DNA of 64,000 nucleotides, taken from positions 62,450 to 126,449 of the forward strand of contig JAGNLM010000004.1 in assembly GCA_017999615.1 (NCBI GenBank). Direction: 5' to 3'. Under the pieces are notes generated by a model. That model made no database searches. It was given only the letters and a program-made list of their open reading frames with translations, and had not been told where the DNA came from. The stretch comes from Gammaproteobacteria bacterium. Its GTDB lineage: Bacteria > Pseudomonadota > Gammaproteobacteria > JAABTG01. Below are positions 36,857 to 47,063 of this stretch, piece after piece; position 1 is the stretch's first letter, and every line of letters starts with the position of its first letter. The position numbers and the translations under genes were made by a program.

Positions 36857-38797
36857 TCAGCCATTCGCCGGATCCGGCACCACGACACTGCTGGCCGCCG
36901 GCTCGACGCCACCCCTCCTCGCCTCCCCAAACTCCGGCACCAGAACCTTCAGCAGGTGGACGAGGCGCTGCTCGTCGTAGGCGGCACAAGCCGCCTCCAT
37001 CTCCTCGAGCGACCGGGCCAACGTTTCCTGATCCACCTCCCGGACGTGGGCCAGGCGCAGCTTCTCGTGAGCAGTCGGCACCGGCTGCTCCTCCTCGTGG
37101 AAGAGCTCCTCGTAGAGCTTCTCCCCCGGACGCAGACCCGTAAAGACGATCGGCACGTCGACGCCCGGCCGCTTGCCGGAGAGCCGGATCATCTGCTCGG
37201 CCAGGTCCCGGATCCGGACCGGCTCACCCATGTCGAGAACGAAGATCTCACCGCCCTTCCCGGCCACCGCCGCCTGCAGGATCAACTGCGAGGCCTCCGG
37301 GATGGTCATGAAGTAGCGCGTGATGTCCGGGTGCGTCACCGTCACCGGACCGCCTGCGGCGATCTGCTCCCGGAAGGTGGGCACCACGCTGCCGGCGGAG
37401 TCGAGCACGTTGCCGAAGCGCACCGTGATGAAACGCGTGCGCCCCTGCCCGTTCAGGTTCTGGCAGACCATCTCCGCGACCCGCTTGGTCGCCCCCATCA
37501 CGTTCGTCGGGTTAACCGCCTTGTCCGTGGAGATCAGCACGAAGGCCTCGCAGCCGAAGGCCACGGCCGTCTGGGCGACATTGCGCGTGCCGAGAACGTT
37601 GTTGCGAACCGCCTCGCGGGTCTGGTCCTGGAGCATGGGCACGTGCTTGTAGGCGGCGGCGTGGAAGACAATGTCGGGTTGAACGTCCGAGAACGCAAAA
37701 CTCACGGCAGTCACGTCGCAGATGTCACCGAGTCGCGCTCGCAGCGTGACGTTTGGAAATGACCCGCGGAACTCCTGCTCGACCCTGAAGAGGTTGAACT
37801 CACTATTCTCGAAGACCACCAGCGCCTTGGGTCCGAGCCGGCCGACCTGCCGGCAAAGCTCGGAGCCAATGGAGCCGCCACCGCCAGTGATCAGCACGAC
37901 CTTGTCGGAGAGACCCTGAGTGATTGCCCACCAGTCGAGTGTGACGGACTCCCGGCCCAGCAAGTCTTCGATGGAAACCTCGCGCAGGTCCTGCGCCGAC
38001 AGGTGAGCCGAAGGGGCATCGTGCAGCCTCGGCAGCGTCCGGAACGGCACACCCGTCTGCTCGCACTGAGTCACGATTCGTTGCATCGTCCGGCGACCAG
38101 CCGAAGGTATCGCAATCAGGATCATCTCGATGGCGTACTGCTGGGCCAGCGCTGGCAGCTGCTCGGTCGTCCCGAGGACCCGCACGCCGTGGACCTCGCG
38201 GCCGAACCTGCGCGCCTCGTCGTCCACGAAGCCGACCGGCTCGTATCCCCAGCGCGGGTCGCGCAGAAGGTCGCGCACCAGCAGCTCGCCGGCACGCCCG
38301 GCCCCAACAATCAGCGCCCGCTTACCCGACCCTGCGTACAGCCGACGGTCTTTCGTCCAGCGGTAGGCGAGCCGGGGGCCTCCGAGAAGCAGCGGCAGCA
38401 GAATCGCGTAGAGTACGAACGCCGAGCGGGGTACATACTCCATACGGGTCAGGAGCAGGACGGCTGTGACGAGCAGGACCGTCCCGAGCGCGGTCGACTT
38501 CAGGATTCGCAGCAAGTCGGGCAGCGAGGCGAAGCGCCACACGCCCCGATAGAGGCCCATCGACCAGAAGACCGCCCCCTGCACCGTCACCACCACCGGG
38601 AGGAGCGTGAGTGCCTGCCCCAGGTAGTCCGGCGGAATGCTGCCCAGGTTGAAGCGAAGCCAGAACGCCCCCATCCACGCGACCGGGATCATGAACAGGT
38701 CGTGGGTGAACGCGGTCGCCCGGTGGCGAAGGCGACTGACCCAGTCGGGTAGATTCTCGGAATTCACTGGCCCCGCCCAACGCCCTACGCGATCCAT
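36857..38797 (-). CDS. Membrane-bound UDP-sugar 4,6-dehydratase (WbpM/CapD family)
   Basis: 646 residues from the ATG at 38797; a GTG at 38767 is an alternative and neither has a strong ribosome site. Four N-terminal transmembrane helices (to about residue 135) precede a first Rossmann domain (LIVGAGRAGELLVRDLL) and a second, catalytic one (LITGGGGSIGSELCRQVG). The active-site segment is STDKAVNPTNVMGATKR, with Met where most SDR enzymes have Tyr, as expected for WbpM-type proteins. It should convert UDP-GlcNAc to the 4-keto-6-deoxy intermediate feeding the WecA-like pathway. The SxtJ-like gene follows 24 nt downstream. Confidence 0.93.
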   Translation of the reverse strand: MDRVGRWAGPVNSENLPDWVSRLRHRATAFTHDLFMIPVAWMGAFWLRFNLGSIPPDYLGQALTLLPVVVTVQGAVFWSMGLYRGVWRFASLPDLLRILKSTALGTVLLVTAVLLLTRMEYVPRSAFVLYAILLPLLLGGPRLAYRWTKDRRLYAGSGKRALIVGAGRAGELLVRDLLRDPRWGYEPVGFVDDEARRFGREVHGVRVLGTTEQLPALAQQYAIEMILIAIPSAGRRTMQRIVTQCEQTGVPFRTLPRLHDAPSAHLSAQDLREVSIEDLLGRESVTLDWWAITQGLSDKVVLITGGGGSIGSELCRQVGRLGPKALVVFENSEFNLFRVEQEFRGSFPNVTLRARLGDICDVTAVSFAFSDVQPDIVFHAAAYKHVPMLQDQTREAVRNNVLGTRNVAQTAVAFGCEAFVLISTDKAVNPTNVMGATKRVAEMVCQNLNGQGRTRFITVRFGNVLDSAGSVVPTFREQIAAGGPVTVTHPDITRYFMTIPEASQLILQAAVAGKGGEIFVLDMGEPVRIRDLAEQMIRLSGKRPGVDVPIVFTGLRPGEKLYEELFHEEEQPVPTAHEKLRLAHVREVDQETLARSLEEMEAACAAYDEQRLVHLLKVLVPEFGEARRGGVEPAASSVVVPDPANG

Positions 38798-39111
38798 TCC
38801 AGCCGGACGATGCACAAAACGAATCGCAGCCCCAGCGGAAGGCCGCAGCCGCAAGCCCCAAAGGAAGCCTGACAACTCCGGGCCGACCGGCAGGATCCTC
38901 TACGAGCGGGGCACCAGCGAGTCCACCACCTGGACAACGGGCCGCAGTGCGGACTCCGCTGGCCGCGAACTGCCAGCCAAGGATAACACCGCCACCGCAC
39001 CCTCGCACGGCAGGAGCCATGCGACGGGCGCACCTCCACTCCCGATGTCCGCCGATGCCAGAAGGTCGGGGCGAAGAAGGTGCCGCCCCTTCCTTCGCCT
39101 CGACCGTTCGC
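38798..39111. other. Intergenic stretch without recognisable gene
   Basis: About 310 nt between the glycosyltransferase and the WbpM-like gene. I see no promoter of recognisable form, hairpin terminator or RNA gene. Because both neighbours are on the minus strand, a promoter for the dehydratase transcript probably lies here. Confidence 0.5.
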
Positions 39112-40278
39112 CTAACTGGGGTCCCAGGATCCTGGCTGGCCGCGTCGCGTGCGCTTGAGCGCCTGCCGATATAGGTCCAGGGTGCGGCGGACGATGTGGG
39201 CCTCCGAGAACTCCCGCTCGGCAAGCCGCCGGCCCTCATCTCCTAACCGCCGGCGGAGTTGCCCGTCCTCGCCAAGCGTCCGTATCGCTCGGGCAAGGGC
39301 CACAGGGTCTCGCGGAGGTACTAGCAGGCCGGTCTGGCGGTGCCGGGCGACTTCGCGCGAACCGGGTACGTCGGCGGCGATGAGTGCCCGCGAGCAGGCC
39401 GCAGCCTCCAACAGCGACTTGGGCAACCCTTCCCGGTACGACGGAAGGACCGCGATGTGGGCCCGCGCCCAGACCCCTGGCACATCGTCGGAGACCCCAC
39501 GCCAGGTGACGACCCCCTCGGCCTCCCATGCGCGGAGCTGTTCAGCTGGAACCGATCCAGGGTTCTCCGGGTCCGGCGCCCCGACCAGCCACAGGCGCAG
39601 GGGAACCCCTTGGGCTCGAAGCAGACGCGCTGCCTCGACAAACTCGCCAACCCCCTTGTCCCAGAGCATGCGCGAAACAAGCGCCGCGACCACCGGTTCC
39701 GCCGGCTCCGGGGTGGGGGCGAAACGCACGGTATCTACGCCCGACCCGGGGATTGTCACGACGCGCTCCGCGGGTACCCCAAGAGCCCGGATCGCCGCCG
39801 CGTCGTCCGGGTTCTGGACGATGCTGTAGCTCGCCCTCCGCCGGAGCAGCAGCGCGAGGGCCAGACGGACCACTGGTCTAAGCAGGCGTGCACGCGGTCC
39901 TTCCGAGGTGAAAACGAAACCCATGCCGGCAATGGCATTCACGACGACCGGCACGCGGGTGAGCGCCGTGACCGGCCCTCCGTAGAGGATGGGCTTCAGC
40001 GCGACGTGGTGGGCGATATCGGGGGCAACCTCCCGGTGCACGCGGAGGAGCCCCGAGAAAGCACCGAATTCCCGCCAGGGGCGGTGCTCCCCCCGCCGAA
40101 GCTCGAGTGGGAAGACGTCGAACCCCTCGGCGGCGATCGCCTCCCCCTCCTCTCCGACCCGAGTTGCGACGACCACTCGCCAACCCGCGTCTCTCGCCGC
40201 CCGAGCAACTGGCAGCCGGTGGGAGCGGAAATACCAGTCCTCGGTAACGACGAAGAGCAGCGTGACCGGGTTTCGCAT
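39112..40278 (-). CDS. Glycosyltransferase (GT4 family)
   Basis: 388 residues from the ATG (40278-40276), which overlaps the last base of the AsnB stop as TGATG. N-terminal GT-B domain with SHRLPVARAARDAGWRVVV and a donor-binding C-terminal domain with VVAALVSRMLWDKGVGEFVEAARLL and PSYREGLPKSLLEAAACSRALIAADVPG (the EGxPxxLLEAxA motif). The acceptor and sugar are unknown. It is the last gene of the compact cluster before the 310-nt gap, coupled to asnB1. Confidence 0.9.
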   Translation of the reverse strand: MRNPVTLLFVVTEDWYFRSHRLPVARAARDAGWRVVVATRVGEEGEAIAAEGFDVFPLELRRGEHRPWREFGAFSGLLRVHREVAPDIAHHVALKPILYGGPVTALTRVPVVVNAIAGMGFVFTSEGPRARLLRPVVRLALALLLRRRASYSIVQNPDDAAAIRALGVPAERVVTIPGSGVDTVRFAPTPEPAEPVVAALVSRMLWDKGVGEFVEAARLLRAQGVPLRLWLVGAPDPENPGSVPAEQLRAWEAEGVVTWRGVSDDVPGVWARAHIAVLPSYREGLPKSLLEAAACSRALIAADVPGSREVARHRQTGLLVPPRDPVALARAIRTLGEDGQLRRRLGDEGRRLAEREFSEAHIVRRTLDLYRQALKRTRRGQPGSWDPS

Positions 40279-42320
40279 CAGTTCAGCGACTGCTGGCCCT
40301 GTCCGTGGCTAAGGCGCTGGCCGTCGGTCCAGGCCTGGAGCATCAGTACCGTCCAGAGGCGGTACGCCCAGTTGCGTCGGCCCGCCAAGTGCTCCTCCCA
40401 GTAGGCCCGTATCGGCACCGGATGCAGGAGCCCGCCGGCCTCGAGGCGATTCCTCGCGAGCAACGACTCCGCCCAGTCTCTCAGCGGACCCCGGAGCCAT
40501 TCGCCGATGGGCACCCCGAACCCCATCTTCGGGCGCTCGACCAGCGCCGGCGGTACATAGCGGTAGAGCACGCGGCGGAGCAACCACTTCCCCTGCCCGT
40601 GGCGCATCCGCAACCCTACCGGCATCCGGAGGGCAAGCTCCACCACCCGATGGTCCAGGAGCGGGACCCGGGACTCGAGACTCACTGACATCGCAGCCCG
40701 ATCGAGTTTTACCAGCAGGTCGTCCGGCAGGTAGCTCAGCAGGTCCAGGTAAGCCATGCGCAGGGAAAAGTCCGGCAGGCCGGGCCACTCCGCGGGGCGA
40801 GTGAGCACGGTAGGCGGCTCCCGCCCCCCCGGCCGCATAACCTGCTCTGGGCTGCGCCAGAGTGAGACAAGACCGTAGTAGAGAGCATCAGGACCCTCCA
40901 CCCCCAGTATCTCCGCAAGCTTGTGGAGCTTATCGCCAGGGTTACTTGCCGCCAGCCGCTGGGGGATCAGTGCGCGGACACTGGCATACAGACGGTCCCA
41001 GGCGTGGGGAGGTACCGACCGCACGAGCCGACCGAGGCCTGCCCGCAAGGGACGGGGAACCCATCCGAGCCCTGTCCACAGCCGCTGGCCCCACGCGTAG
41101 CGGTAGTAACCACCGAAAAGTTCGTCGCCCCCATCCCCCGATAGACTCACTTTCACCGCAGAGCGAGCAAGCCTGCTCACCAGCAGGGTTGGCAACTGAG
41201 AAGAGTCCGCGAATGGCTCGTCGTAAATGTCCGGCAGCGACGGGATTACCGCCATGGCCTCGGACGGTGCGACGTACAGGTCTGTGTGGTCGGTACCCAG
41301 GTGCCGCGCCACAGCGCGGGCGTGCTCGGCTTCGTTATAGGTCTCCTCCCGGAAACCGATGGTAAACGTCCGGACCGGGTGCGCACTCTGGGCCTGCATC
41401 AGAGCCACGACGAGGGAAGAGTCGACCCCTCCGGAGAGGAAGGCGCCCACGGGCACGTCAGCCACCATCTGCAGGGAGACCGCCTCGGCGAGCACCCGCT
41501 CGACTTCCTCCGCCGCTTCCCCTTCGTCCCCAGAGAAAGGCTCAGTCAGTACCCGCTCCGCCGCCTTGCGAGCGGACCAGTAGGGCGCGAGGACCAAGCC
41601 AGGCGCCTCACTCGGTGGCGTAGGCGGGACGCCGTCCGGCCAGGGGCAGGCCCGTGCGCCCGCCACATCGACCCGCAGCCACGTTCCGGCCGGCAACTTG
41701 AATACGTCCCGGTAGGCCGAATACGGCGCTGGGACATAGGCGTGTCGGAGGTAGAGGGCGAGGGCATCGCGGTTGGGCTCGCCCTGCCAGGCAGGGTGGG
41801 CCCGAAAGGCCTTGAGCTCGGAGGCAAAAACGATTCCGCCCCCAACCCAGCCGTAGTAGAGGGGCTTCTCTCCAAGCCGGTCACGGGCAAGGCAGAGGCT
41901 CCGGGTCTCGGCGTCCCAGAGCCCGAACGCAAACATCCCGACGGTCCGGGCCAGGGTTCCCGGGAGCCCCCAGTGGGCGACTGCGGCCAGCACCACCTCG
42001 GTGTCGGAACGACCGCGCCAGCGGGCCGCAGCCCCTGCCGCATCGAGCTCCGCGCGCAGCGCGCGGTAGTTGTAGACCTCGCCGTTGAAGACGATGGTGT
42101 AGCGCCCACAGACCGAGTGCATCGGCTGGTGCCCGGCCGGCGACAGGTCGAGGATCGAGAGCCGCCGGTGGCCCAGGGCGACCCCTGCCGAACCATCCAC
42201 CCAGAAGCCCCCGTCGTCCGGTCCACGGTGCACGAGCACCGCTGTCATTCGCCGGACGGCCGCCTCGAGCTCCTCCGTACCCGCGCCCGACGCCGTCAGC
42301 CACCCGGCAATCCCGCACAT
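40278..42320 (-). CDS. AsnB-type glutamine amidotransferase, paralogue 1
   Basis: 680 residues; the ATG at 42320 follows GGAGGGG. Cys2 (MCGIAGWL) is the N-terminal nucleophile of the glutaminase domain, with RGPDDGG and FNGEVYN. The synthetase domain has the ATP-pyrophosphatase loop SGGVDSS (296-302) and LSGDGGDELFGGYYRY, and the end ERPKMGFGVPIGEWLRGPLR. Family members make asparagine, but in polysaccharide loci homologues such as WbpS amidate uronic acids. The GDGGDELFGGY variant is the usual form of those glycan enzymes. The locus context makes a uronamide product plausible. It is translationally linked to the glycosyltransferase gene downstream. Confidence 0.9.
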   Translation of the reverse strand: MCGIAGWLTASGAGTEELEAAVRRMTAVLVHRGPDDGGFWVDGSAGVALGHRRLSILDLSPAGHQPMHSVCGRYTIVFNGEVYNYRALRAELDAAGAAARWRGRSDTEVVLAAVAHWGLPGTLARTVGMFAFGLWDAETRSLCLARDRLGEKPLYYGWVGGGIVFASELKAFRAHPAWQGEPNRDALALYLRHAYVPAPYSAYRDVFKLPAGTWLRVDVAGARACPWPDGVPPTPPSEAPGLVLAPYWSARKAAERVLTEPFSGDEGEAAEEVERVLAEAVSLQMVADVPVGAFLSGGVDSSLVVALMQAQSAHPVRTFTIGFREETYNEAEHARAVARHLGTDHTDLYVAPSEAMAVIPSLPDIYDEPFADSSQLPTLLVSRLARSAVKVSLSGDGGDELFGGYYRYAWGQRLWTGLGWVPRPLRAGLGRLVRSVPPHAWDRLYASVRALIPQRLAASNPGDKLHKLAEILGVEGPDALYYGLVSLWRSPEQVMRPGGREPPTVLTRPAEWPGLPDFSLRMAYLDLLSYLPDDLLVKLDRAAMSVSLESRVPLLDHRVVELALRMPVGLRMRHGQGKWLLRRVLYRYVPPALVERPKMGFGVPIGEWLRGPLRDWAESLLARNRLEAGGLLHPVPIRAYWEEHLAGRRNWAYRLWTVLMLQAWTDGQRLSHGQGQQSLN

Positions 42321-42435
42321 AGCGTCAGCGCCCCTCCAACAGCCTGGATTCCCGCGAACCGCGGTTTGGCAAACTCAAGGCGACGTCCTTACAGACTGGA
42401 CCTGGAAGAAGACCCCCTGCCAGCATGCCATCTCT

Positions 42436-43842
42436 TCACTCGGATCCAGCAACACGCACGGAAGCAGGCACCGACTGACCGGGGAACGGAGGTTCTCGTC
42501 CCGTCCCACTACCCAGACGGAGTCCTGGCTCAGAGACAGCCTCCGACGCCTCCGGTTGCGGCAGGAGAGATGTCACGGGGGTCGCGGGCTGGGTCAAGAG
42601 GCCCTCGTAGAGCCCTGCATAACGGGCCACGCAGACCTCCAGGGAATAACGCTGGGCGACGCGGGCACGCCCTGCGCTGCCGAATCGCTTTCGCAGCTCT
42701 GGATCGACAGCAAGCTCTGCCAGAGCCAGCCCCAACGCATGAAGGTCCTGCGGCGGGACGACTCTGCCGGTCTCACCGTCCTCCACCGCTTCCCCGTTAC
42801 CTCCCACTGCGGTCACGACCATGGGCAGCCCTGCTGCCATCCCCTCGAGAATGCTATTCGAGAACCCCTCCTCGTGGGACGCGAGAACACCGACGTCGCT
42901 TGCCATCAGGAGCGCGGGCACGTCACTGCGCGAGCCGAGGAAGTGCACGTGCGCCTCGATGCCAAGCCGCTTCGCCTCGGCCTCAAGCACATGCCGGTAC
43001 TCGCCTCCCTCGCCGACGCAGAGGAGCCGCCAGTCGACGCCTAGCGACGCGCGGATCCCCGCGAGGGCCTGAAAGAGGTCCCGGTGCCCTTTGTAGGGAA
43101 TCAGGTTCGCGACGCAGATGATGAGCAGCGTCTCCTCGGACACCCCGAACTGCGCCCGCAAGGAGTCGCGCCGCGCGGGACCCGCAAAAGGCCGGAGGTC
43201 TATGCCGTTGTGCAAAAGCCCAACTCGCTCTGGCGAGACCCCCTCGGTGAGGAGGTCCCTCACCACCGCCTGCGAATTACCCAGTACGGCGGTCATTCGC
43301 CGGTGAAGCCAGCGCTCCAATCCCGCGAGGACCCGGTGCCGGGCCTGGTATCGGTTCAGACTCCGCCGGCTCATCACGCGCACGGGGACCCCCGCCGCAA
43401 GGCTGCAGAACCCACCGAGCAGATAGGCCGCAGGCAGGTAGAAATGGGCGACCGACGGTCGCCGACGCACCAACTGATACGCGAGGCAGAGGGTAGTGAG
43501 GGGCAGGATGACCCCTGCGCGAAGCCAACGGGGTAGCAGCCGGATTCGGTCGGCCGCAGGGGGCGCGATCACCTGGACACCCGCGGATTCGAGAACTGGG
43601 GCCAGGACCCCTCGATGCGTCAGAGTGTAAACGACCGGCCGCACCCCCCGCGCCACGAGTTCCGGCAGGACCTGCGCGAGGTGGCGCTCGGTGCCTCCGA
43701 CATCCAGGTCCCCGATGACGCAAAAGACCTCCGGGCCCACCCACTGCCGAGCCGGCAGGTGCAATCCCTGGCTCACAGACGGCCCTGGTCGGACCGGCAT
43801 GGCCGCTCGACCCCATCGCCAACCGGGACGGGCCCCGAGCAT
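42436..43842 (-). CDS. Glycosyltransferase (GT4 family)
   Basis: 468 residues from the ATG at 43842; an ATG at 43800 is also possible. Domain features: VIGDLDVGGTERHLAQVLPELVARG at the N-terminus (GGxE-type), LHNGIDLRPF, ICVANLIPYKGHRDLFQAL and SHEEGFSNSILEGMAAGLPMVVTAVGGNGE. The last is the E-x7-E donor motif of the family. The C-terminal 40 residues are low-complexity Pro/Ser. It starts 8 nt past the end of the upstream glycosyltransferase gene, so both are likely made together. Confidence 0.88.
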   Translation of the reverse strand: MLGARPGWRWGRAAMPVRPGPSVSQGLHLPARQWVGPEVFCVIGDLDVGGTERHLAQVLPELVARGVRPVVYTLTHRGVLAPVLESAGVQVIAPPAADRIRLLPRWLRAGVILPLTTLCLAYQLVRRRPSVAHFYLPAAYLLGGFCSLAAGVPVRVMSRRSLNRYQARHRVLAGLERWLHRRMTAVLGNSQAVVRDLLTEGVSPERVGLLHNGIDLRPFAGPARRDSLRAQFGVSEETLLIICVANLIPYKGHRDLFQALAGIRASLGVDWRLLCVGEGGEYRHVLEAEAKRLGIEAHVHFLGSRSDVPALLMASDVGVLASHEEGFSNSILEGMAAGLPMVVTAVGGNGEAVEDGETGRVVPPQDLHALGLALAELAVDPELRKRFGSAGRARVAQRYSLEVCVARYAGLYEGLLTQPATPVTSLLPQPEASEAVSEPGLRLGSGTGREPPFPGQSVPASVRVAGSE

Positions 43843-43849
43843 GACCCGG

Positions 43850-44968
43850 TCATGGGGCGTGGTCCCCAAGCAGCCGGGCGAAAAGGGCGTCCCACTCCCT
43901 CCCCACCGTCTCGGGCGCAAAGCGCTCGGCGACCTCTCGGGCCCGAGACCCAAGTCCGGCCCGCAGTGCCGAATCACTCATCAATCGCGCCATCGCCTGC
44001 GCAAGCAGCTCGGAGTTGTCGACGGGCACGAGCAGACCATCGACGCCCGAACGCACGATGTCCCGGGTCCCGCCCGAGTCCGTCGCGACCACCGCAAGGC
44101 CCGCAGCCATGGCCTCACAGAGCGCGTTTGGAAAGCCCTCGTAGCGGGAAGGCAGAACAAACAGGTCCGCATCCCCGAGGGCGGCTTCGGAGTCCCGCGT
44201 GATGCCGGGGAATTCGACCCGGTCAGTCAGACCGAGCGCCCGTGTCCTGGCCTCCAGGGAAGCACGCTCGACTCCCTCACCATGGACGGTCAGGGACCAG
44301 TCTGGGTAGAGGGGCGCGACTCGAGAAAAGGCCTCCAATAGGACATCGAACCCCTTCTCCCGGCCAAGGCGGCCCAGTGCTACGACCCGACAGCGGCCCT
44401 CCCGGGGACGATCGGGCCGGCCCGTGGCGGGCACCACGGGGTTGGGGACCACCACGGTGCGCCGGCGCACCCGGGCCGGGAATGCGTCGACGAAAAGTCG
44501 GGACTGCACCACCACGGCGTCGGCCCACCGGTAGGTCACCCGACGCAAGAGCGTCCAGGGAAGGCCAATGGGGTGGCGCCGGGGGTCGGTGCGCTCGGCG
44601 ACAACGACCGGCGCGCGGAGCCCCCGACCCGCGATGAGAGTGAGGACGTTGGTCGTGTCGCAAAAGCTCAAGACCAACGCGGGCTTCGCCCCTCGGAGCG
44701 CTCTGCGCAGACGACCGACCCGCAGTCCGTTGTTAACTAGAGCCTCGCCGAGCCCGCGGCTCTCCCCCGGCAACGATAGGTAGCGCGCCGCGACGCCCTG
44801 GCCAAGCGGGTGGAAAGGCTGCTCCCCGCCAGGCCCAAGGACCAAGAGGTCGACGTGGTCACCCCGCGCCGCCCAGGTCGACGCCAGGAAGGACAGCACT
44901 CGCTGGGCACCTCCGGGACCGAGCCCCTCGATGACCAGGCTCAGGCGCACGCGCGATCGCCGCCGCAA
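43850..44968 (-). CDS. Glycosyltransferase (GT4 family)
   Basis: 372 residues from a TTG at 44968 with GAGGG upstream; a GTG six codons later is an alternative. N-terminal domain SLVIEGLGPGGAQRVLSFLASTWAARG, VVVAERTDPRR, and a C-terminal donor domain with VVALGRLGREKGFDVLLEAF and PSRYEGFPNALCEAMAAGLAVVATDSGG. Family members such as PimA/WaaG and amylovoran/colanic transferases share these motifs. The transferred sugar is unknown. Confidence 0.88.
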   Translation of the reverse strand: MRRRSRVRLSLVIEGLGPGGAQRVLSFLASTWAARGDHVDLLVLGPGGEQPFHPLGQGVAARYLSLPGESRGLGEALVNNGLRVGRLRRALRGAKPALVLSFCDTTNVLTLIAGRGLRAPVVVAERTDPRRHPIGLPWTLLRRVTYRWADAVVVQSRLFVDAFPARVRRRTVVVPNPVVPATGRPDRPREGRCRVVALGRLGREKGFDVLLEAFSRVAPLYPDWSLTVHGEGVERASLEARTRALGLTDRVEFPGITRDSEAALGDADLFVLPSRYEGFPNALCEAMAAGLAVVATDSGGTRDIVRSGVDGLLVPVDNSELLAQAMARLMSDSALRAGLGSRAREVAERFAPETVGREWDALFARLLGDHAP

Positions 44969-45093
44969 ATCGGCCCTCGGCGGGCCGTCGTCATCCGCAT
45001 AGGGACGCGCCGGCCCCGTGAGCTACGGCCCCTCCACCCGCTCGAGCAGCCCCAAAGGGATTATTCAATGACCGCTGACATCCCAGCTGACCG

Positions 45094-47034
45094 TCAACCC
45101 GACAGCCAACGCTCTTGCCACGCCTGAAACATCAGGATGACCCAGATGGGGTACTGCCAGTTGGTGGTTCCAGCCAAGTGCTGGGACCAGCGCTCCCGGA
45201 TAGGGGCCGGGTCGAAGACCCCCTCCTCTCGTAGCCGTGACTCCGAGATCAGGGACTCGGCCCAGTCCCGCAGTGGACCCCGGAGCCAGGCATCGATGGG
45301 GACGCCGAAGCCCATCTTCGGCCGCTCGATGAGCTCTCGGGGGACGTGCCGGTAGAGGACTTGGCGCAGTGCCCACTTGGTCACCCCGCCCCGCTCCTTC
45401 AGGTGCCGCGGTAGCCGCCATGCGTACTCCACCACCCGGTGATCCAGCAGCGGCACCCGGGCCTCCAGGCTCACCGCCATGCTCGCCCGATCCACCTTGG
45501 TGAGGATGTCGTCGGGCAGGTAGGTCACCGTGTCGATCAGTTGCATGCGATCGGTGTCGTCTGGGACCTCCATTGCCCAGGCCCCGTCCCAGAACCCCGC
45601 GACCTCTTCCCGGCTTCCCAGGACCAGCGCCTCCGGGTCATGCCAGTGGCTGACTAGGTCACGGTAAAGCCTGTCCCGCCCCGCGGGGCGCAGCAGGCCT
45701 GCAAGGCGCTTGGCCTTGTAGCCGGCGTGGCTCGGCCGTATCGGGCCCGGCAGCAAGCGCGCCGCACGATCCCACCAGCCCCCCGGGACACGGTCCAAGA
45801 ACGCCGTCACCGTCCCCCGCAGGGCCGTAGGCACCCGCCCCACCTGGGCGCAGAGGTCCCTCAGGTAGCCGTACCGGGTGTAACCCGCAAACAACTCGTC
45901 CCCCCCGTCCCCCGACAGGGCGACAGTGACGTGCCGGCGGGTCATTTCGGAGACTAGGTAGGTGGGCAGCTGGGAGGAGTCCGCGAAAGGCTCGTCGTAC
46001 CAGTCCGGGATCTCTGGGATCAGCGCCAGGGCGTGCCGAGGCTCCACGTACAACTCATGGTGCTCAGTACCCAAATAGGCGGCGACAGCCTTGGCGTGGG
46101 GGGCCTCGTCATAACCCGACTCCGCGAATCCGATGGAGAAGGTCTTCACCGCCTCGCTGCTGTATTCCTGCATCAACGCCACGACGGTGGAGCTGTCGAT
46201 GCCGCCCGACAGGAAGCCCCCCAAGGGCACGTCGGACACCAGACGGGCCCGAACCGCCTCGGAGATCACCGCCTCAAGACCCTCTACCGCCTCCCGGTCG
46301 CCAGCCCGAAGCGGCTGGCGCAGGCCGGACACGGCCATCGCCCTCGCGTCCCAGTAGCAGGTATCGTCGACCGTGTCGTCGCCCTCGATGGTCACGAAGT
46401 GCCCCGGTTCGAGCTTTCGGATCCCGCGATAGATGGACCGCGGCGCGGGCACGTAGCCGAACCGAACGTAGGCCGCCATGCTGTCCCGGTCCAGCTCCCC
46501 CCGCCACCGAGGATGGCGGGTGAAGGACTTGGGCTGGGAGCCGAAGAACAGGACTCCGGAGTTCCACCCCCAGTAGACAGGCTTCTTGCCCAGGCGGTCC
46601 CGGGCCAGGGTCAGGCGCCGTTCAGCCCGGTCCCAGAGGGCGATGCCAAACATCCCCGTTGTCTGGGCCAGCGTCCTCTCTACTCCCCAGACGGCGAAGG
46701 CCTCCAGCAGGACCTCCGTGTCGGAGTGCCCGCGGAAGGAGGCGCCCAGAGCCTCAAGCTTGGGCCGGATGGCCTCGGCGTTGTAAACCTCACCGTTGAA
46801 CGCGATGACATAGCGCCCGTTGGAAGACACCATGGGCTGGTGGCCCGACTCCGTGAGGTCGATGATGGAGAGTCGCCGGAAGCCCACGGCGTAACCCGCC
46901 AGCGGGTCCACCCAGACGCCGCCGTCGTCGGGACCCCGGGCGCGGATGGATTCGGCCATGGCCGTGGCGAGAGCCGCCGCCTCGGATGCACCGTAACGAC
47001 CCCGCCGGTCCAGGAAGCCAGTGAACCCGCACAT
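45094..47034 (-). CDS. AsnB-type glutamine amidotransferase, paralogue 2
   Basis: 646 residues, starting MCGFTGFLDRRGRYG with Cys2 as nucleophile. It has RGPDDGG, FNGEVYN, the ATP-pyrophosphatase loop SGGIDSS (276-282), ALSGDGGDELFAGYTRY and the ending ERPKMGFGVPIDAWLRGPLR. It is clearly closer to paralogue 1 than to paralogue 3 in these motifs. It is flanked by a methyltransferase gene 29 nt upstream and a glycosyltransferase gene 125 nt downstream. A sugar-amidating role is inferred from context; asparagine synthesis cannot be excluded. Confidence 0.9.
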   Translation of the reverse strand: MCGFTGFLDRRGRYGASEAAALATAMAESIRARGPDDGGVWVDPLAGYAVGFRRLSIIDLTESGHQPMVSSNGRYVIAFNGEVYNAEAIRPKLEALGASFRGHSDTEVLLEAFAVWGVERTLAQTTGMFGIALWDRAERRLTLARDRLGKKPVYWGWNSGVLFFGSQPKSFTRHPRWRGELDRDSMAAYVRFGYVPAPRSIYRGIRKLEPGHFVTIEGDDTVDDTCYWDARAMAVSGLRQPLRAGDREAVEGLEAVISEAVRARLVSDVPLGGFLSGGIDSSTVVALMQEYSSEAVKTFSIGFAESGYDEAPHAKAVAAYLGTEHHELYVEPRHALALIPEIPDWYDEPFADSSQLPTYLVSEMTRRHVTVALSGDGGDELFAGYTRYGYLRDLCAQVGRVPTALRGTVTAFLDRVPGGWWDRAARLLPGPIRPSHAGYKAKRLAGLLRPAGRDRLYRDLVSHWHDPEALVLGSREEVAGFWDGAWAMEVPDDTDRMQLIDTVTYLPDDILTKVDRASMAVSLEARVPLLDHRVVEYAWRLPRHLKERGGVTKWALRQVLYRHVPRELIERPKMGFGVPIDAWLRGPLRDWAESLISESRLREEGVFDPAPIRERWSQHLAGTTNWQYPIWVILMFQAWQERWLSG

Positions 47035-47063
47035 CGCAGACGCCCCGCGAAAAGGCCGCCGGC